Positions 35,122-45,433 of a DNA stretch of 60,860 bases are shown piece by piece; the first letter of the stretch is position 1; each line of letters starts with the position of its first letter. The stretch is taken from the NCBI GenBank assembly GCA_902622705.1, contig CACNQT010000005.1:1-60860 (forward strand), in the 5' to 3' direction. The notes beneath the pieces are model-generated. The model did no database searches, was not told where the DNA came from, and saw only the letters and a list, made by a program, of their open reading frames with translations. Position numbers and translations under genes: made by a program. The DNA comes from an uncultured Prochlorococcus sp. (lineage in GTDB: Bacteria; Cyanobacteriota; Cyanobacteriia; PCC-6307; Cyanobiaceae).

Positions 35122-38100
35122 TTAATCTTCCTCATATTCAGAGGTTCCAAGTGATTCATACGTTGGCCTTGATGGAGTATTCCTTCTAGGGTTTATATCT
35201 TGCATTAAATCTACCTCTTTACCTTCATCTGTATAAACCCCAATATCAAGACCTAGAGATTGTAATTCTCTCATAAGAACTTTAAATGACTCAGGAGTAC
35301 CGGGCCTAGGGATAGGTTTACCTTTTACGATTGCATTTAGAGCTTCATTTCTTCCTTGCATATCATCAGATTTAACTGTTAATAGTTCTTGAAGAGTATA
35401 AGCTGCCCCATAAGCTTCAAGAGCCCAAACTTCCATTTCTCCAAGCCTTTGTCCACCTTGCTGAGCTTTACCACCTAATGGTTGTTGAGTAACCAAAGAG
35501 TAAGGCCCAGTAGATCTTGCATGAATTTTATCATCTACCAAATGTACTAACTTAAGAAAGTGAGAGTATCCAACCGCAACTGGCTGGTCAAATGGTTCAC
35601 CTGTTCTACCATCCTTGAGTAATAACTTTCCTGGATCTTCAGGATTGTAAACCCAAGCTTTACCTGGTTGTTTTGAAGCCTCCTCTAAAAATGCTTGGAC
35701 AGTCTGATGTGATTTTTCAGCACCATACATTTCATCAAATGGGACGACTTTAACCCTGCAATTTAAATTAGAGGCTGCCCATCCCATTAATAATTCAAAA
35801 ACTTGGCCTACATTCATCCTACTTGGAACTCCTAGAGGATTGAGTACTATGTCTACAGGGGTTCCATCAGGCAAATATGGCATATCTTCTCTTGGTAGAA
35901 TTCTACTTATAATTCCTTTATTTCCGTGCCTTCCAGCCATTTTGTCTCCGACTTGGATTTTCCTTCTCTGAGCCACATAAACTCTAACAACCATATTGGC
36001 TCCTGGAGGTAACTCATCTCCTTGTTCTCGGGTGTAAATACGTACATCCAAAACCCTTCCCTTTTCAGTTTTAGGCACCCTAAGGGAATTATCTCTAACA
36101 TCTCTAGCCTTTTCACCAAAAATAGCTCTCAAGAGTTTTTCTTCAGGAGGTTGGTCTGATTCACCTTTTGGAGTAACTTTCCCAACAAGAATATCTCCAC
36201 TCTCAACAAAAGCGCCAATCCTAATTATTCCCATTTCATCAAGATTGTTCAAGCTTTCTTCAGAGATATTGGGAATCTCTCTAGTAATTTCTTCAGGTCC
36301 TAATTTTGTTTGTCTTGCCTCAATTTCATATTTTTCAATATGGACTGATGTATATAAATCATCAGTTACCATCCTTTCGCTTACTAAAATTGCATCTTCG
36401 TAGTTGTAACCCTCCCATGGCATATATGCAATTAAGACATTCTGGCCCAGTGCTATTTCTCCACCTTCACATGCCGATCCATCTGCTAAAACTTGTCCAG
36501 ATATGACTTGATCTCCAATTTTCACTATAGGTCTTTGATTTAAGCAGGTATCTTGATTTGATCTTTGATATTTTTGAAGATAATGAAAATGTTCATTACC
36601 ATCCTTATCCTTTACAACTATCTCATTAGCATCTACGTAAGATACAGTCCCATTAACTTTTGTGATTGGAACCATCCCCGAATCTCTAGCAACTTGAGAT
36701 TCTAAACCTGTCCCGACTAAAGGACGTTCTGGCCTAAGCAATGGAACAGCTTGGCGTTGCATATTAGAGCCCATAAGAGCTCTATTCGCATCATCATGCT
36801 CCAAAAAAGGAATTAGTGAAGTCGCTACTGAAATCACTTGAACAGGGGAAAGCTGAACATAATCAACTTGATGTGGAGGTACTTTCTCAAAATCTTGCCT
36901 GTATCTTACTGGTATTAGATTCGCAAGTATATTTCCATCTTTGTCAGTTGCTACATCTCCTGGAGCCACCCTACACTCATCTTCTAAATCAGCAGATAAA
37001 TAGACAGGATTTCCTTCTTTATTAACTTTACCGTTATTAACCTGCCAAAAAGGAGTTTCGATAAAACCATACTCATTTACCCTCGCATGAGTAGCTAAAG
37101 AATTTATAAGTCCTGCATTAGGACCTTCAGGAGTCTCAATAGGACATAGTCTTCCATAATGTGAAGGATGAATATCTCTTACTGCAAAGCCTGCTCTTTC
37201 TCGCGTTAAACCTCCAGGGCCTAAAGCAGAAATTCTTCTTTTATGTGTTAATTCAGCCAAAGGATTAGTTTGATCCATAAATTGACTTAATTGACTAGAA
37301 CCAAAAAACTCTTTTATGGCAGCAACCAAAGGCTTTGGGTTGACTAGTTGAGCGGGAGTGAGAGAATCTGTTTCCCCAACAGTCATTCTTTCTTTAATAA
37401 TCCTTTCTAAACGATTAAGTCCAACCCTTACTTGATTTTGTAGAAGTTCTCCTACAGATCTAACTCTTCGATTACCAAGGTGGTCAATATCATCCAAACT
37501 AGCACCGCCAATATCCAACTCTAGGTTAATTAAATAGTCAATAGTAGAAAGAACATCTTCATGGGTAAGTGTCCTCACATCATCTGGTACTGTAAGCCTC
37601 AATTTTTTATTGATTTTATATCTACCAACTCGGCCTAAATCATATCTTTTAGGATCAAAAAATCTGCTGTGTAATAGTTGTTGTCCGCCAGAAACAGAGG
37701 GTGGTTCACCAGGTCGTAGCTTCTTATAAAGTTCAAGTAAAGCCTGATCTTCTGAATTTATACCTTCGTCATTGGCTGAATCAATAGAGCTTTGATAAAA
37801 CTCAGGATGCCTAAGTTTATCGACAACATCATTATCAGAAAGACCCATCGCTCTCATAAGAACATGAGCATTAATTTTTCTAGTTTTATCAACCCTTACA
37901 AAAAGTAAATTATTTTTGTCAGTCTCAAATTTTAACCAGGCTCCTCTATTTGGGATAACACTCGCGTTATAAGTTCTTCTACCATTTTTGTCTTGCTCAT
38001 CTTTAAAATATACTCCTGGACTTCTAACAATTTGATTAACAATTACTCTTTCAGCACCATTAATTATGAAAGTTCCTCTTTCAGTCATTAATGGTAATTC

Positions 38101-38415
38101 TCCAATAAATACTTCTTGTTCTTTAATTTCTCCTGTTTCTTTATTTATTAATCTGCAAGTTACATACATTTGAGAAGCAAATGTAGCATCTCTTCTTTTT
38201 GCTTCCTCGACGTCATGTCTAGGTCTTTTCAACCTGTATTCTTCACCAACAAAATGTAATTCTAATTTTCCTGTGTAATCAGAAATGGGGGAAAAGTTTT
38301 GCAATTCCTCTATCAAACCCTTTTCCAAAAACCATTTAAAGCTTGCTCTTTGTACTTCAACTAAATCTGGTAGATAAGTAGCTGTTTTTGCTACCTGTAA
38401 AGCGCTACTGCTCAT
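35122..38415 (-). CDS. rpoB: RNA polymerase beta subunit
   Basis: Core catalytic subunit, 1097 residues, the normal length in Prochlorococcus and shorter than the enterobacterial form. The rifampicin-pocket region ([20 protein letters not shown] and [16 protein letters not shown]-like [10 protein letters not shown]), the [10 protein letters not shown] block and the C-terminal [20 protein letters not shown] are all present. Beta ends in a short acidic tail. It follows tatD on the same strand after 241 bases that hold a perfect 10-bp inverted repeat and probably the operon's own promoter. Confidence 0.99.
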   Translation of the reverse strand: MSSSALQVAKTATYLPDLVEVQRASFKWFLEKGLIEELQNFSPISDYTGKLELHFVGEEYRLKRPRHDVEEAKRRDATFASQMYVTCRLINKETGEIKEQEVFIGELPLMTERGTFIINGAERVIVNQIVRSPGVYFKDEQDKNGRRTYNASVIPNRGAWLKFETDKNNLLFVRVDKTRKINAHVLMRAMGLSDNDVVDKLRHPEFYQSSIDSANDEGINSEDQALLELYKKLRPGEPPSVSGGQQLLHSRFFDPKRYDLGRVGRYKINKKLRLTVPDDVRTLTHEDVLSTIDYLINLELDIGGASLDDIDHLGNRRVRSVGELLQNQVRVGLNRLERIIKERMTVGETDSLTPAQLVNPKPLVAAIKEFFGSSQLSQFMDQTNPLAELTHKRRISALGPGGLTRERAGFAVRDIHPSHYGRLCPIETPEGPNAGLINSLATHARVNEYGFIETPFWQVNNGKVNKEGNPVYLSADLEDECRVAPGDVATDKDGNILANLIPVRYRQDFEKVPPHQVDYVQLSPVQVISVATSLIPFLEHDDANRALMGSNMQRQAVPLLRPERPLVGTGLESQVARDSGMVPITKVNGTVSYVDANEIVVKDKDGNEHFHYLQKYQRSNQDTCLNQRPIVKIGDQVISGQVLADGSACEGGEIALGQNVLIAYMPWEGYNYEDAILVSERMVTDDLYTSVHIEKYEIEARQTKLGPEEITREIPNISEESLNNLDEMGIIRIGAFVESGDILVGKVTPKGESDQPPEEKLLRAIFGEKARDVRDNSLRVPKTEKGRVLDVRIYTREQGDELPPGANMVVRVYVAQRRKIQVGDKMAGRHGNKGIISRILPREDMPYLPDGTPVDIVLNPLGVPSRMNVGQVFELLMGWAASNLNCRVKVVPFDEMYGAEKSHQTVQAFLEEASKQPGKAWVYNPEDPGKLLLKDGRTGEPFDQPVAVGYSHFLKLVHLVDDKIHARSTGPYSLVTQQPLGGKAQQGGQRLGEMEVWALEAYGAAYTLQELLTVKSDDMQGRNEALNAIVKGKPIPRPGTPESFKVLMRELQSLGLDIGVYTDEGKEVDLMQDINPRRNTPSRPTYESLGTSEYEED

Positions 38416-38542
38416 CCAAGAAAACCTGAGATTATTTGAGATTTACAATTTACTTTCAACTTACTCAAAAATTAACTGTTTAACTTTTATTTTCATACCA
38501 AACCAAGCATAAGATCTCGATTTCAACAAAAAATCAATTTAA

Positions 38543-38571
38543 AAACCATAAAAAATTGTGCTTTATGGTTT
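38543..38571 (-). terminator. perfect 10-bp inverted repeat between tatD and rpoB
   Basis: AAACCATAAA at 38543-38552 and TTTATGGTTT at 38562-38571 are exact reverse complements around a 9-base loop. On the minus strand the second arm runs into a T-rich stretch, like an AT-rich intrinsic terminator after tatD. A third copy of the arm core (AAAACCAT) follows at 38573-38580, which could pair alternatively. Either a terminator or an rpoB leader element. Confidence 0.55.
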
Positions 38572-38656
38572 GAAAACCATTAACTGAAAAAGTTAAAACA
38601 AAAAATTTAAGAAAAAATTGCAGTAATTCCTAATATTAGCAGCTTAGGTGTAAATA

Positions 38657-39445
38657 TTACAAGTTAAATTTAAACAAATCTTCAGCATTCTGAGATGACT
38701 CTTTCGCAATTGTAATTAATTCAGTAGATCTTAAGTGTGCCATAAAATTAGCTACATTTTCGACAAATGAAGGTTCATTTCTTTTGCCCCTATGAGGTAC
38801 TGGGGCTAAAAATGGTGAGTCAGTTTCAATTAAATATTTATCATTAGGGACTAGTTTGGCGCACTCATGAATTTCTCGTGCTTTTGGGAAAGTCACTATT
38901 CCACTAAAACTGATGTGAAAACCAAGATCTAAGAACTCCATCATTTCTTTTGGGGTTCCTGTCCAACAATGAAGAACACCTTTAGGGCATTTACCTTTTT
39001 TGGAAAGGTCATTACATATTTCGATCATTTCATTCGCAGCGTCTCTGCAATGAATAATTACAGGTAATTCAAGTTCGCTAGCTAACTCCATTTGGGGAAT
39101 AAGTGCATCAATTTGCTGAGTCTTATTTTCACTTTTGAAAAAATCCAAGCCTAATTCACCAATAGCCACAACTCTTCTATCTTCTTGAGCTGACCTTCTT
39201 AAAAGAGATTTGGAACTTGGGTCCCATTTTTTTGCTTCTAGCGGATGCAAACCCACTGAATAATAAATTTCACTAAATTCATGGGATATTTTTTTTAACT
39301 TAGGAATTTCTTCTAATTCACAACAAGCATGAACTAATTTTTTTACACCCCTTGAACGAAATCTTAGAACAACTTCTTCTAGATCTTTCTCAAAATTTTC
39401 AAATATTAAATGACAGTGAGAGTCTATGAGTTCAATATCGCTCAT
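38657..39445 (-). CDS. tatD: TatD family metal-dependent deoxyribonuclease
   Basis: A 262-residue TIM-barrel hydrolase with the two-metal site: His10 and His12 (LIDSHCHL), the glutamate of AIGELGLDFF, histidines in PVIIHCRDA and GVLHCWTGT, and a late aspartate in LIETDSPFLAPVPHRGKRNEP. TatD proteins have 3'-5' exonuclease activity on DNA and roles in repair or quality control. It follows rpsT after 17 bases and precedes rpoB, an order that I recall from other marine picocyanobacteria. Confidence 0.95.
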   Translation of the reverse strand: MSDIELIDSHCHLIFENFEKDLEEVVLRFRSRGVKKLVHACCELEEIPKLKKISHEFSEIYYSVGLHPLEAKKWDPSSKSLLRRSAQEDRRVVAIGELGLDFFKSENKTQQIDALIPQMELASELELPVIIHCRDAANEMIEICNDLSKKGKCPKGVLHCWTGTPKEMMEFLDLGFHISFSGIVTFPKAREIHECAKLVPNDKYLIETDSPFLAPVPHRGKRNEPSFVENVANFMAHLRSTELITIAKESSQNAEDLFKFNL

Positions 39446-39462
39446 TATTATGATCTGTCTCT

Positions 39463-39756
39463 TTACTTAGTGATGAGAGTATTTTTTACAAAATTGTTGA
39501 TTTTTGATTTTTTATTAGCCCCGGTATTCTTGTGAAGAACATTTTTTTTAACCGCTTTATCAATTAAACTAAAAGCTTTGTTTAGACTTAATGTCACTAA
39601 ATTTTTATTATCATCATTAGGATCCTTTTTATATTTTTCACAATTTTCTAAAGTTTTTTTGGTCAAAGTTCTTACTGTAGATTTATAAGATTTATTAATT
39701 AAGCGGTTTCTTTCGGCAATTTGTATTCTCTTTTTTGCTGATTTGTTATTGGCCAC
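39463..39756 (-). CDS. rpsT: 30S ribosomal protein S20
   Basis: A 97-residue, very basic protein starting MANNKSAKKRIQIAERNRLINKSYKS, the standard S20 N-terminus, with RTLTKKTLE and the KAVKKNVLHKNTGANKKSKI segment that binds the 16S rRNA 5' domain. Slightly longer at the C-terminus than E. coli S20. First gene of the rpsT-tatD-rpoBC1C2 run; divergent from hisD across 123 bases. Confidence 0.97.
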   Translation of the reverse strand: MANNKSAKKRIQIAERNRLINKSYKSTVRTLTKKTLENCEKYKKDPNDDNKNLVTLSLNKAFSLIDKAVKKNVLHKNTGANKKSKINNFVKNTLITK

Positions 39757-39879
39757 AGAGTGTATATTAATAGAAGAGTTTAATCATAGCAAATAAATAG
39801 ACTACTAATCAATAATATATAATCAAAGTAATTAACAAAATTAGGGTCTTGAGCCTTTAAATTTGAAAAAATTAAGTAT

Positions 39880-41166
39880 ATGAAGATCTTAAATAATAAA
39901 CAAGACGCGATCCAAGAATTAGAGAGGATTTCTAGTCGAACCAATTCTGAAAACAATAATAGGATAAATGCAATTGTCCAAGAAATACTTCAAGAGGTAA
40001 AAACTTATGGAGATATTGCTGTAGAAAAATATACAAAAAAATTTGATGGTTTTAATCCTAACCCTATGCAAGTTAGTGCAAATAATTTAAAAGATGCATG
40101 GGACGAAATTGATGGGAACTTAAAGCGATCACTTGAGTTAGCCTATAAAAGAATTAAAAAATTTCATGAAAAAGAAATTCCATCATCTTTCACTTTAGAA
40201 GGTAAACATGGCGATAAAGTCCAAAGGAGATGGAAACCAGTAAAAAATGCAGGTATTTATATCCCTGGAGGAAGAGCAGCCTATCCCAGTACTGTATTAA
40301 TGAATGCGATACCTGCAAAAGTAGCAGGAGTGCAAGAAATAATTATGGTATCTCCTGGGAATAAAGAAGGGAATATCAACAAAACTGTTTTAGCTGCAGC
40401 TCATCTATCAGGAATCAATAAAGTTTTCAGAATCGGAGGGGCACAAGCAATTGGTGCTTTAGCATTTGGTACAAATCAAATAGATAAAGTTGATGTTATT
40501 TCAGGTCCGGGAAATATATATGTAACTACTGCTAAAAAACTCATTTATGGCTCCACAGGAATTGATTCATTAGCTGGTCCAAGTGAAATTTTAATAATTG
40601 CCGATGAAACAGCACAAAGCACTCATATAGCATCGGATTTACTAGCGCAAGCAGAACATGATCCTTTAGCTTCTTCTATACTTCTCACTACATCAATGAA
40701 ACAGGCAAAAAAAGTTTTAGAAGAACTTTATAAAAAAATAGATGATCATCCAAGAAAAGAAATTTGTATGCAATCAATAAAAAATTGGGGATTAATTGTT
40801 ATTTGCGAAAATTATGATTCATGCATTGAGCTAAGCAATAACTTTGCTCCAGAGCACTTAGAAATTTTAACTTTTGATCCAAAAAAGATTCTTGAAGGTA
40901 TAGATAATGCAGGAGCAATATTTTTAGGGAACTGGACGCCAGAAGCAGTTGGAGATTATCTGGCTGGACCAAATCATACTTTACCCACATCAGGCAACTC
41001 TAGGTTTAGCGGTTCCTTAGGTGTTGAAACTTTTATGAAAAACACTTCAATAATAGAATTTACTGAAGAAAGTTTAAGAGTTAACAGTCTTGATATTATT
41101 AATCTTGCTAAAAGTGAGGGTTTACATAGTCACGCTAATTCAGTACAAATAAGATTTCAAGATTAG
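39880..41166 (+). CDS. hisD: histidinol dehydrogenase
   Basis: Last enzyme of histidine synthesis: two-step NAD-dependent oxidation of histidinol, zinc-dependent; 428 residues. Conserved blocks include [62 protein letters not shown] and [11 protein letters not shown], and the C-terminal [19 protein letters not shown]. Stand-alone gene, convergent with rpiA; the two stop codons overlap within 41163-41166. Confidence 0.98.
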   Translation: MKILNNKQDAIQELERISSRTNSENNNRINAIVQEILQEVKTYGDIAVEKYTKKFDGFNPNPMQVSANNLKDAWDEIDGNLKRSLELAYKRIKKFHEKEIPSSFTLEGKHGDKVQRRWKPVKNAGIYIPGGRAAYPSTVLMNAIPAKVAGVQEIIMVSPGNKEGNINKTVLAAAHLSGINKVFRIGGAQAIGALAFGTNQIDKVDVISGPGNIYVTTAKKLIYGSTGIDSLAGPSEILIIADETAQSTHIASDLLAQAEHDPLASSILLTTSMKQAKKVLEELYKKIDDHPRKEICMQSIKNWGLIVICENYDSCIELSNNFAPEHLEILTFDPKKILEGIDNAGAIFLGNWTPEAVGDYLAGPNHTLPTSGNSRFSGSLGVETFMKNTSIIEFTEESLRVNSLDIINLAKSEGLHSHANSVQIRFQD

Positions 41167-41876
41167 CCAACTTTTGAGGGAGAGTAAACAACTGGAATAT
41201 TTTTTTTAATTTTACCAACCAATACTTTGTCTGTAAGATCAACAAATAACCCGTTTTCTAATACTCCTGGGATATTGTTAATACTGATTTCAATGTCTTT
41301 TGGATTACTGATACCATCACTGAACATTACGTCTAAAATTAAATTGCCTTGGTCAGTAACCACGGGACCAGCTTTTTTTGTAGCCATTCTTAAAGTAGAA
41401 CTGCCATTCATTTCTGAGATTACATCCTGAACTTGTTTCCAAGCATTTGGGAGTACTTCTACAGGTAAAGGAAAAGATAGATTTAAGTTTTGCACGAGTT
41501 TAGTTTCGTCAACAACAATCAACAATTGGTTAGCCTTAGATGCTACCAACTTTTCTCTAACATGGCATGCTCCTCCTCCCTTTATTAATTGAAATCCAGG
41601 ATCAACTTCATCTGCTCCATCAATAGCTAAATCAATTTGAGAAACAGAAGCTAAATCAATAAGCGGTATATCGAGTTCAAGCGCTAAAACTTCTGATTGA
41701 AAGGAAGTTGCAACACCCTTTATGTTTTGCAATTTTCCAGAACGAATTTCTTGAGCAAGGCTTCTTATCATAAGCGCTGCTGTAGATCCTGATCCTAATC
41801 CGAGAATCATGTCACTCTTTACTTCTTTAATTGCTGCATCAGCAACTATTTGTTTCATTTGAGTTTGTGAATCCAA
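41163..41876 (-). CDS. rpiA: ribose-5-phosphate isomerase A
   Basis: Interconverts ribose-5-phosphate and ribulose-5-phosphate in the Calvin and pentose phosphate cycles; 237 residues. [47 protein letters not shown] and the [11 protein letters not shown] segment are diagnostic. The start at 41876 gives the typical [13 protein letters not shown]-terminus. It lies 46 bases downstream of the HtrA-type protease on the same strand. Confidence 0.97.
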   Translation of the reverse strand: MDSQTQMKQIVADAAIKEVKSDMILGLGSGSTAALMIRSLAQEIRSGKLQNIKGVATSFQSEVLALELDIPLIDLASVSQIDLAIDGADEVDPGFQLIKGGGACHVREKLVASKANQLLIVVDETKLVQNLNLSFPLPVEVLPNAWKQVQDVISEMNGSSTLRMATKKAGPVVTDQGNLILDVMFSDGISNPKDIEISINNIPGVLENGLFVDLTDKVLVGKIKKNIPVVYSPSKVG

Positions 41877-41921
41877 AATCTTTTTTATAAGGTTATAAAT
41901 TATTAAATTTCAATGGATGAT

Positions 41922-43052
<1,131 letters not shown>

Positions 43053-43206
43053 TTATTTAATAATTTTTGTACTTTTACATAAATTTAATTGAAGAATTAT
43101 CTAATTGTTGATTTTTTGTTTACATGCATAAAATACGAATTTTTAAATTTTTATAGAATAAAACTTATTTGTGCGAGAATTAATATGAATACTTTAATAA
43201 GTAAAT

Positions 43207-43674
43207 TTGAATAAAGACAATAAAAATAAACTAGAGTCTATTTTAAAAAAAGTTGCTTTTGAATGGAATTTTGAAATCTGCAGCTTAAAAATACAAACTA
43301 ATCAAAATCCAATAATTATTGAAATCATTATAAAAAAAACTAATGGTGATGATATTTCACTTAATGATTGTGCGCTATTTAATACTCCAGCATCTGAAAA
43401 AATAGAAAATTCAAATCTTTTAGATTGTTCTTATGTGTTAGAAATTAGTAGTCAAGGGGTCAGTGATGAATTAACCTCAGAGAGAGACTTCAAAACTTTT
43501 AAGGGTTTTCCAGTTAATGTTGAGTTAAACCAAAAGAATTCAAAAATAAAATTTCTGAATGGTTTACTTTATGAAAAGTCTAAAGATCATTTAGCCATTA
43601 ACATAAAGGGGAAGATTAAAAAAATCCCTTTTGATGAAGTACTAAAGATTAGTCTTTGTACGTTAAAAGACTAA
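43207..43674 (+). CDS. rimP: ribosome maturation factor RimP
   Basis: Assists 30S assembly; 155 residues, first gene of the rimP-nusA-ylxR-infB operon. The sequence is divergent but has the RimP landmarks [16 protein letters not shown] and [20 protein letters not shown], followed by [12 protein letters not shown]. The start is a TTG at 43207; a stop codon lies three codons upstream and no ATG is available, so TTG is the only reasonable choice. Identification is strengthened by position before nusA. Confidence 0.92.
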   Translation: MNKDNKNKLESILKKVAFEWNFEICSLKIQTNQNPIIIEIIIKKTNGDDISLNDCALFNTPASEKIENSNLLDCSYVLEISSQGVSDELTSERDFKTFKGFPVNVELNQKNSKIKFLNGLLYEKSKDHLAINIKGKIKKIPFDEVLKISLCTLKD

Positions 43675-43710
43675 TTATTTTTCAAACATTATTCAATTTA
43701 CCCATCATAG

Positions 43711-45114
43711 ATGGCATTAGTTATTCTCCCAGGTTTAAACAATCTTATTGAAGACATTAGTGAGGAAAAAAAGTTACCTCCTAATATCGTTGAAGTAGCC
43801 TTACGCGAAGCATTATTAAAAGGATACGAAAAATATAGAAAAACCTTCTACATTGGAATTAATGAAGATCCATTTGATGAAGAATATTTTAGTAATTTTG
43901 ATGTTGGACTAGATCTTGAGGAAGAGGGTTACAGGATATTATCTAGTAAGGTAATTGTTGAAGAAGTTGAGAGCGAAGATCATCAAATATCTCTAGTAGA
44001 AGTTAAACAAGTTGCTGATGATGCCCAAATAGGGGACACAGTTGTTTTAGATGTTACTCCAGAAAAAGAGGATTTTGGGCGAATGGCTGCTTCAACAACT
44101 AAGCAAGTTTTAGCCCAAAAATTAAGAGATCAACAAAGAAAAATGATCCAGGAAGAATTTGCAGATTTGGAAGATCCTGTTTTAACTGCAAGAGTTATAA
44201 GATTTGAAAGGCAATCAGTCATTATGGGAGTAAGTTCGGGTATTGGCAGACCTGAAGTAGAGGCAGAACTCCCCAAGAGAGATCAATTACCAAATGATAA
44301 TTACAGAGCAAATGCAACTTTCAAAGTATTTCTTAAAGAAGTTAGCGAAATAGCCAGAAAAGGGCCACAACTTTTTGTTAGTAGAGCAAATGCTGGTTTA
44401 GTAGTTTATCTATTTGAAAATGAAGTACCGGAAATTCAAGAGGGTACAGTAAAAATTGTTGCTGTTTCAAGAGAAGCAAACCCTCCATCTAGAGCAGTTG
44501 GGCCAAGAACTAAAGTAGCTGTTGATAGTATCGAACAAGAAGTTGACCCTGTAGGTGCCTGTATTGGAGCGAGAGGAGCAAGAATTCAACAGGTGGTTAA
44601 TGAATTAAGAGGAGAAAAAATTGATGTTATTAAATGGTCATCAGATCCAATACAGTATATTTTAAACTCTTTAAGTCCTGCGAAAGTCGATCTAGTAAGA
44701 CTAGTGGACCCAGCGGGGCAACATGCGCATGTTTTAGTGCCTCCTGATCAATTGAGTCTTGCAATTGGGAGAGAAGGTCAAAATGTAAGACTTGCCGCAA
44801 GATTAACTGGTTGGAAGATTGATGTTAAAAACTCACACGAATATGATCAGGAGGCAGAAGATGCTGCAGTCTCTGAATTAATTATTCAAAGAGAGGATGA
44901 AGAGAATCTTCAGAGAGAAGCTGAGCTAAGATTAGAAGCAGAACAAGCTGAGCGCGCTGCAGAAGATGCAAGATTAAGAGAGCTTTATCCGCTTCCTGAA
45001 GATGATCAAGAATATGGAGAAGAAGTATACGAAGATGTTGCCTTTTCAGATAATGATGAATTAGAGACTCATCAAGATAGTGAAATATCATCTAAAGAGG
45101 AAGGGAAAAGGTGA
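43711..45114 (+). CDS. nusA: transcription termination/antitermination factor NusA
   Basis: Binds RNA polymerase and nascent RNA to control pausing and termination; 467 residues. N-terminal domain (residues 1-125), S1 domain (about 135-200), and two KH domains (GACIGARGARIQQVVNELRGEKIDVI; LAIGREGQNVRLAARLTGWKIDV) are visible. The C-terminus is a strongly acidic tail (EDDQEYGEEVYEDVAFSDND) instead of the acidic repeats of E. coli. It overlaps ylxR by 4 bases (GTGA). Confidence 0.97.
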   Translation: MALVILPGLNNLIEDISEEKKLPPNIVEVALREALLKGYEKYRKTFYIGINEDPFDEEYFSNFDVGLDLEEEGYRILSSKVIVEEVESEDHQISLVEVKQVADDAQIGDTVVLDVTPEKEDFGRMAASTTKQVLAQKLRDQQRKMIQEEFADLEDPVLTARVIRFERQSVIMGVSSGIGRPEVEAELPKRDQLPNDNYRANATFKVFLKEVSEIARKGPQLFVSRANAGLVVYLFENEVPEIQEGTVKIVAVSREANPPSRAVGPRTKVAVDSIEQEVDPVGACIGARGARIQQVVNELRGEKIDVIKWSSDPIQYILNSLSPAKVDLVRLVDPAGQHAHVLVPPDQLSLAIGREGQNVRLAARLTGWKIDVKNSHEYDQEAEDAAVSELIIQREDEENLQREAELRLEAEQAERAAEDARLRELYPLPEDDQEYGEEVYEDVAFSDNDELETHQDSEISSKEEGKR

Positions 45115-45392
45115 TACAACAAGTCCCTGTTATGCGTATGTGCATTTCATGTAGAAAAACATTTGACAGAAAAAGTCTTTTAAAGATTACCAAAGATCAT
45201 AATGAAGGCATTATGTTTAAAAAGGGAATGGGGAGATCAGCTTACATTTGCAATTCTGAAAAATGTTACTCTGATTCCAAGATCAAAAAAAAGCTTCAAA
45301 AAGCTTTAAAAACAATTTTAGAACCTGAATTTATTGAAATTTTTGAAAAAGAAATTACAAGCTTCAATTACCATCCCAATAAAGGAATATAA
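45111..45392 (+). CDS. ylxR: YlxR family RNA-binding protein
   Basis: A 93-residue basic protein (DUF448) whose fold binds RNA, found between nusA and infB in most bacteria. RMCISCRKTFDRKSLLKI and GMGRSAYICNSEKCY hold the four family cysteines. The start is GTG at 45111, overlapping the nusA stop codon. The infB start is 41 bases downstream, past a 14-base palindrome. Relatives may act in RNase P or ribosome biogenesis; the role here is not known. Confidence 0.92.
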   Translation: MIQQVPVMRMCISCRKTFDRKSLLKITKDHNEGIMFKKGMGRSAYICNSEKCYSDSKIKKKLQKALKTILEPEFIEIFEKEITSFNYHPNKGI

Positions 45393-45404
45393 TTAAAATA
45401 AATC

Positions 45405-45418
45405 CTCTTTTAAAAGAG
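45405..45418 (+). promoter_or_regulatory. 14-base palindrome in the ylxR-infB spacer
   Basis: CTCTTTTAAAAGAG is a perfect palindrome 16 bases before the infB ATG. Folded in RNA it would give a 5-bp stem with a TTAA loop, near the ribosome-binding region. No Shine-Dalgarno sequence is visible. A role in infB translation is inference only. Confidence 0.35.
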
Positions 45419-45433
45419 TACAAATCAGATTAA

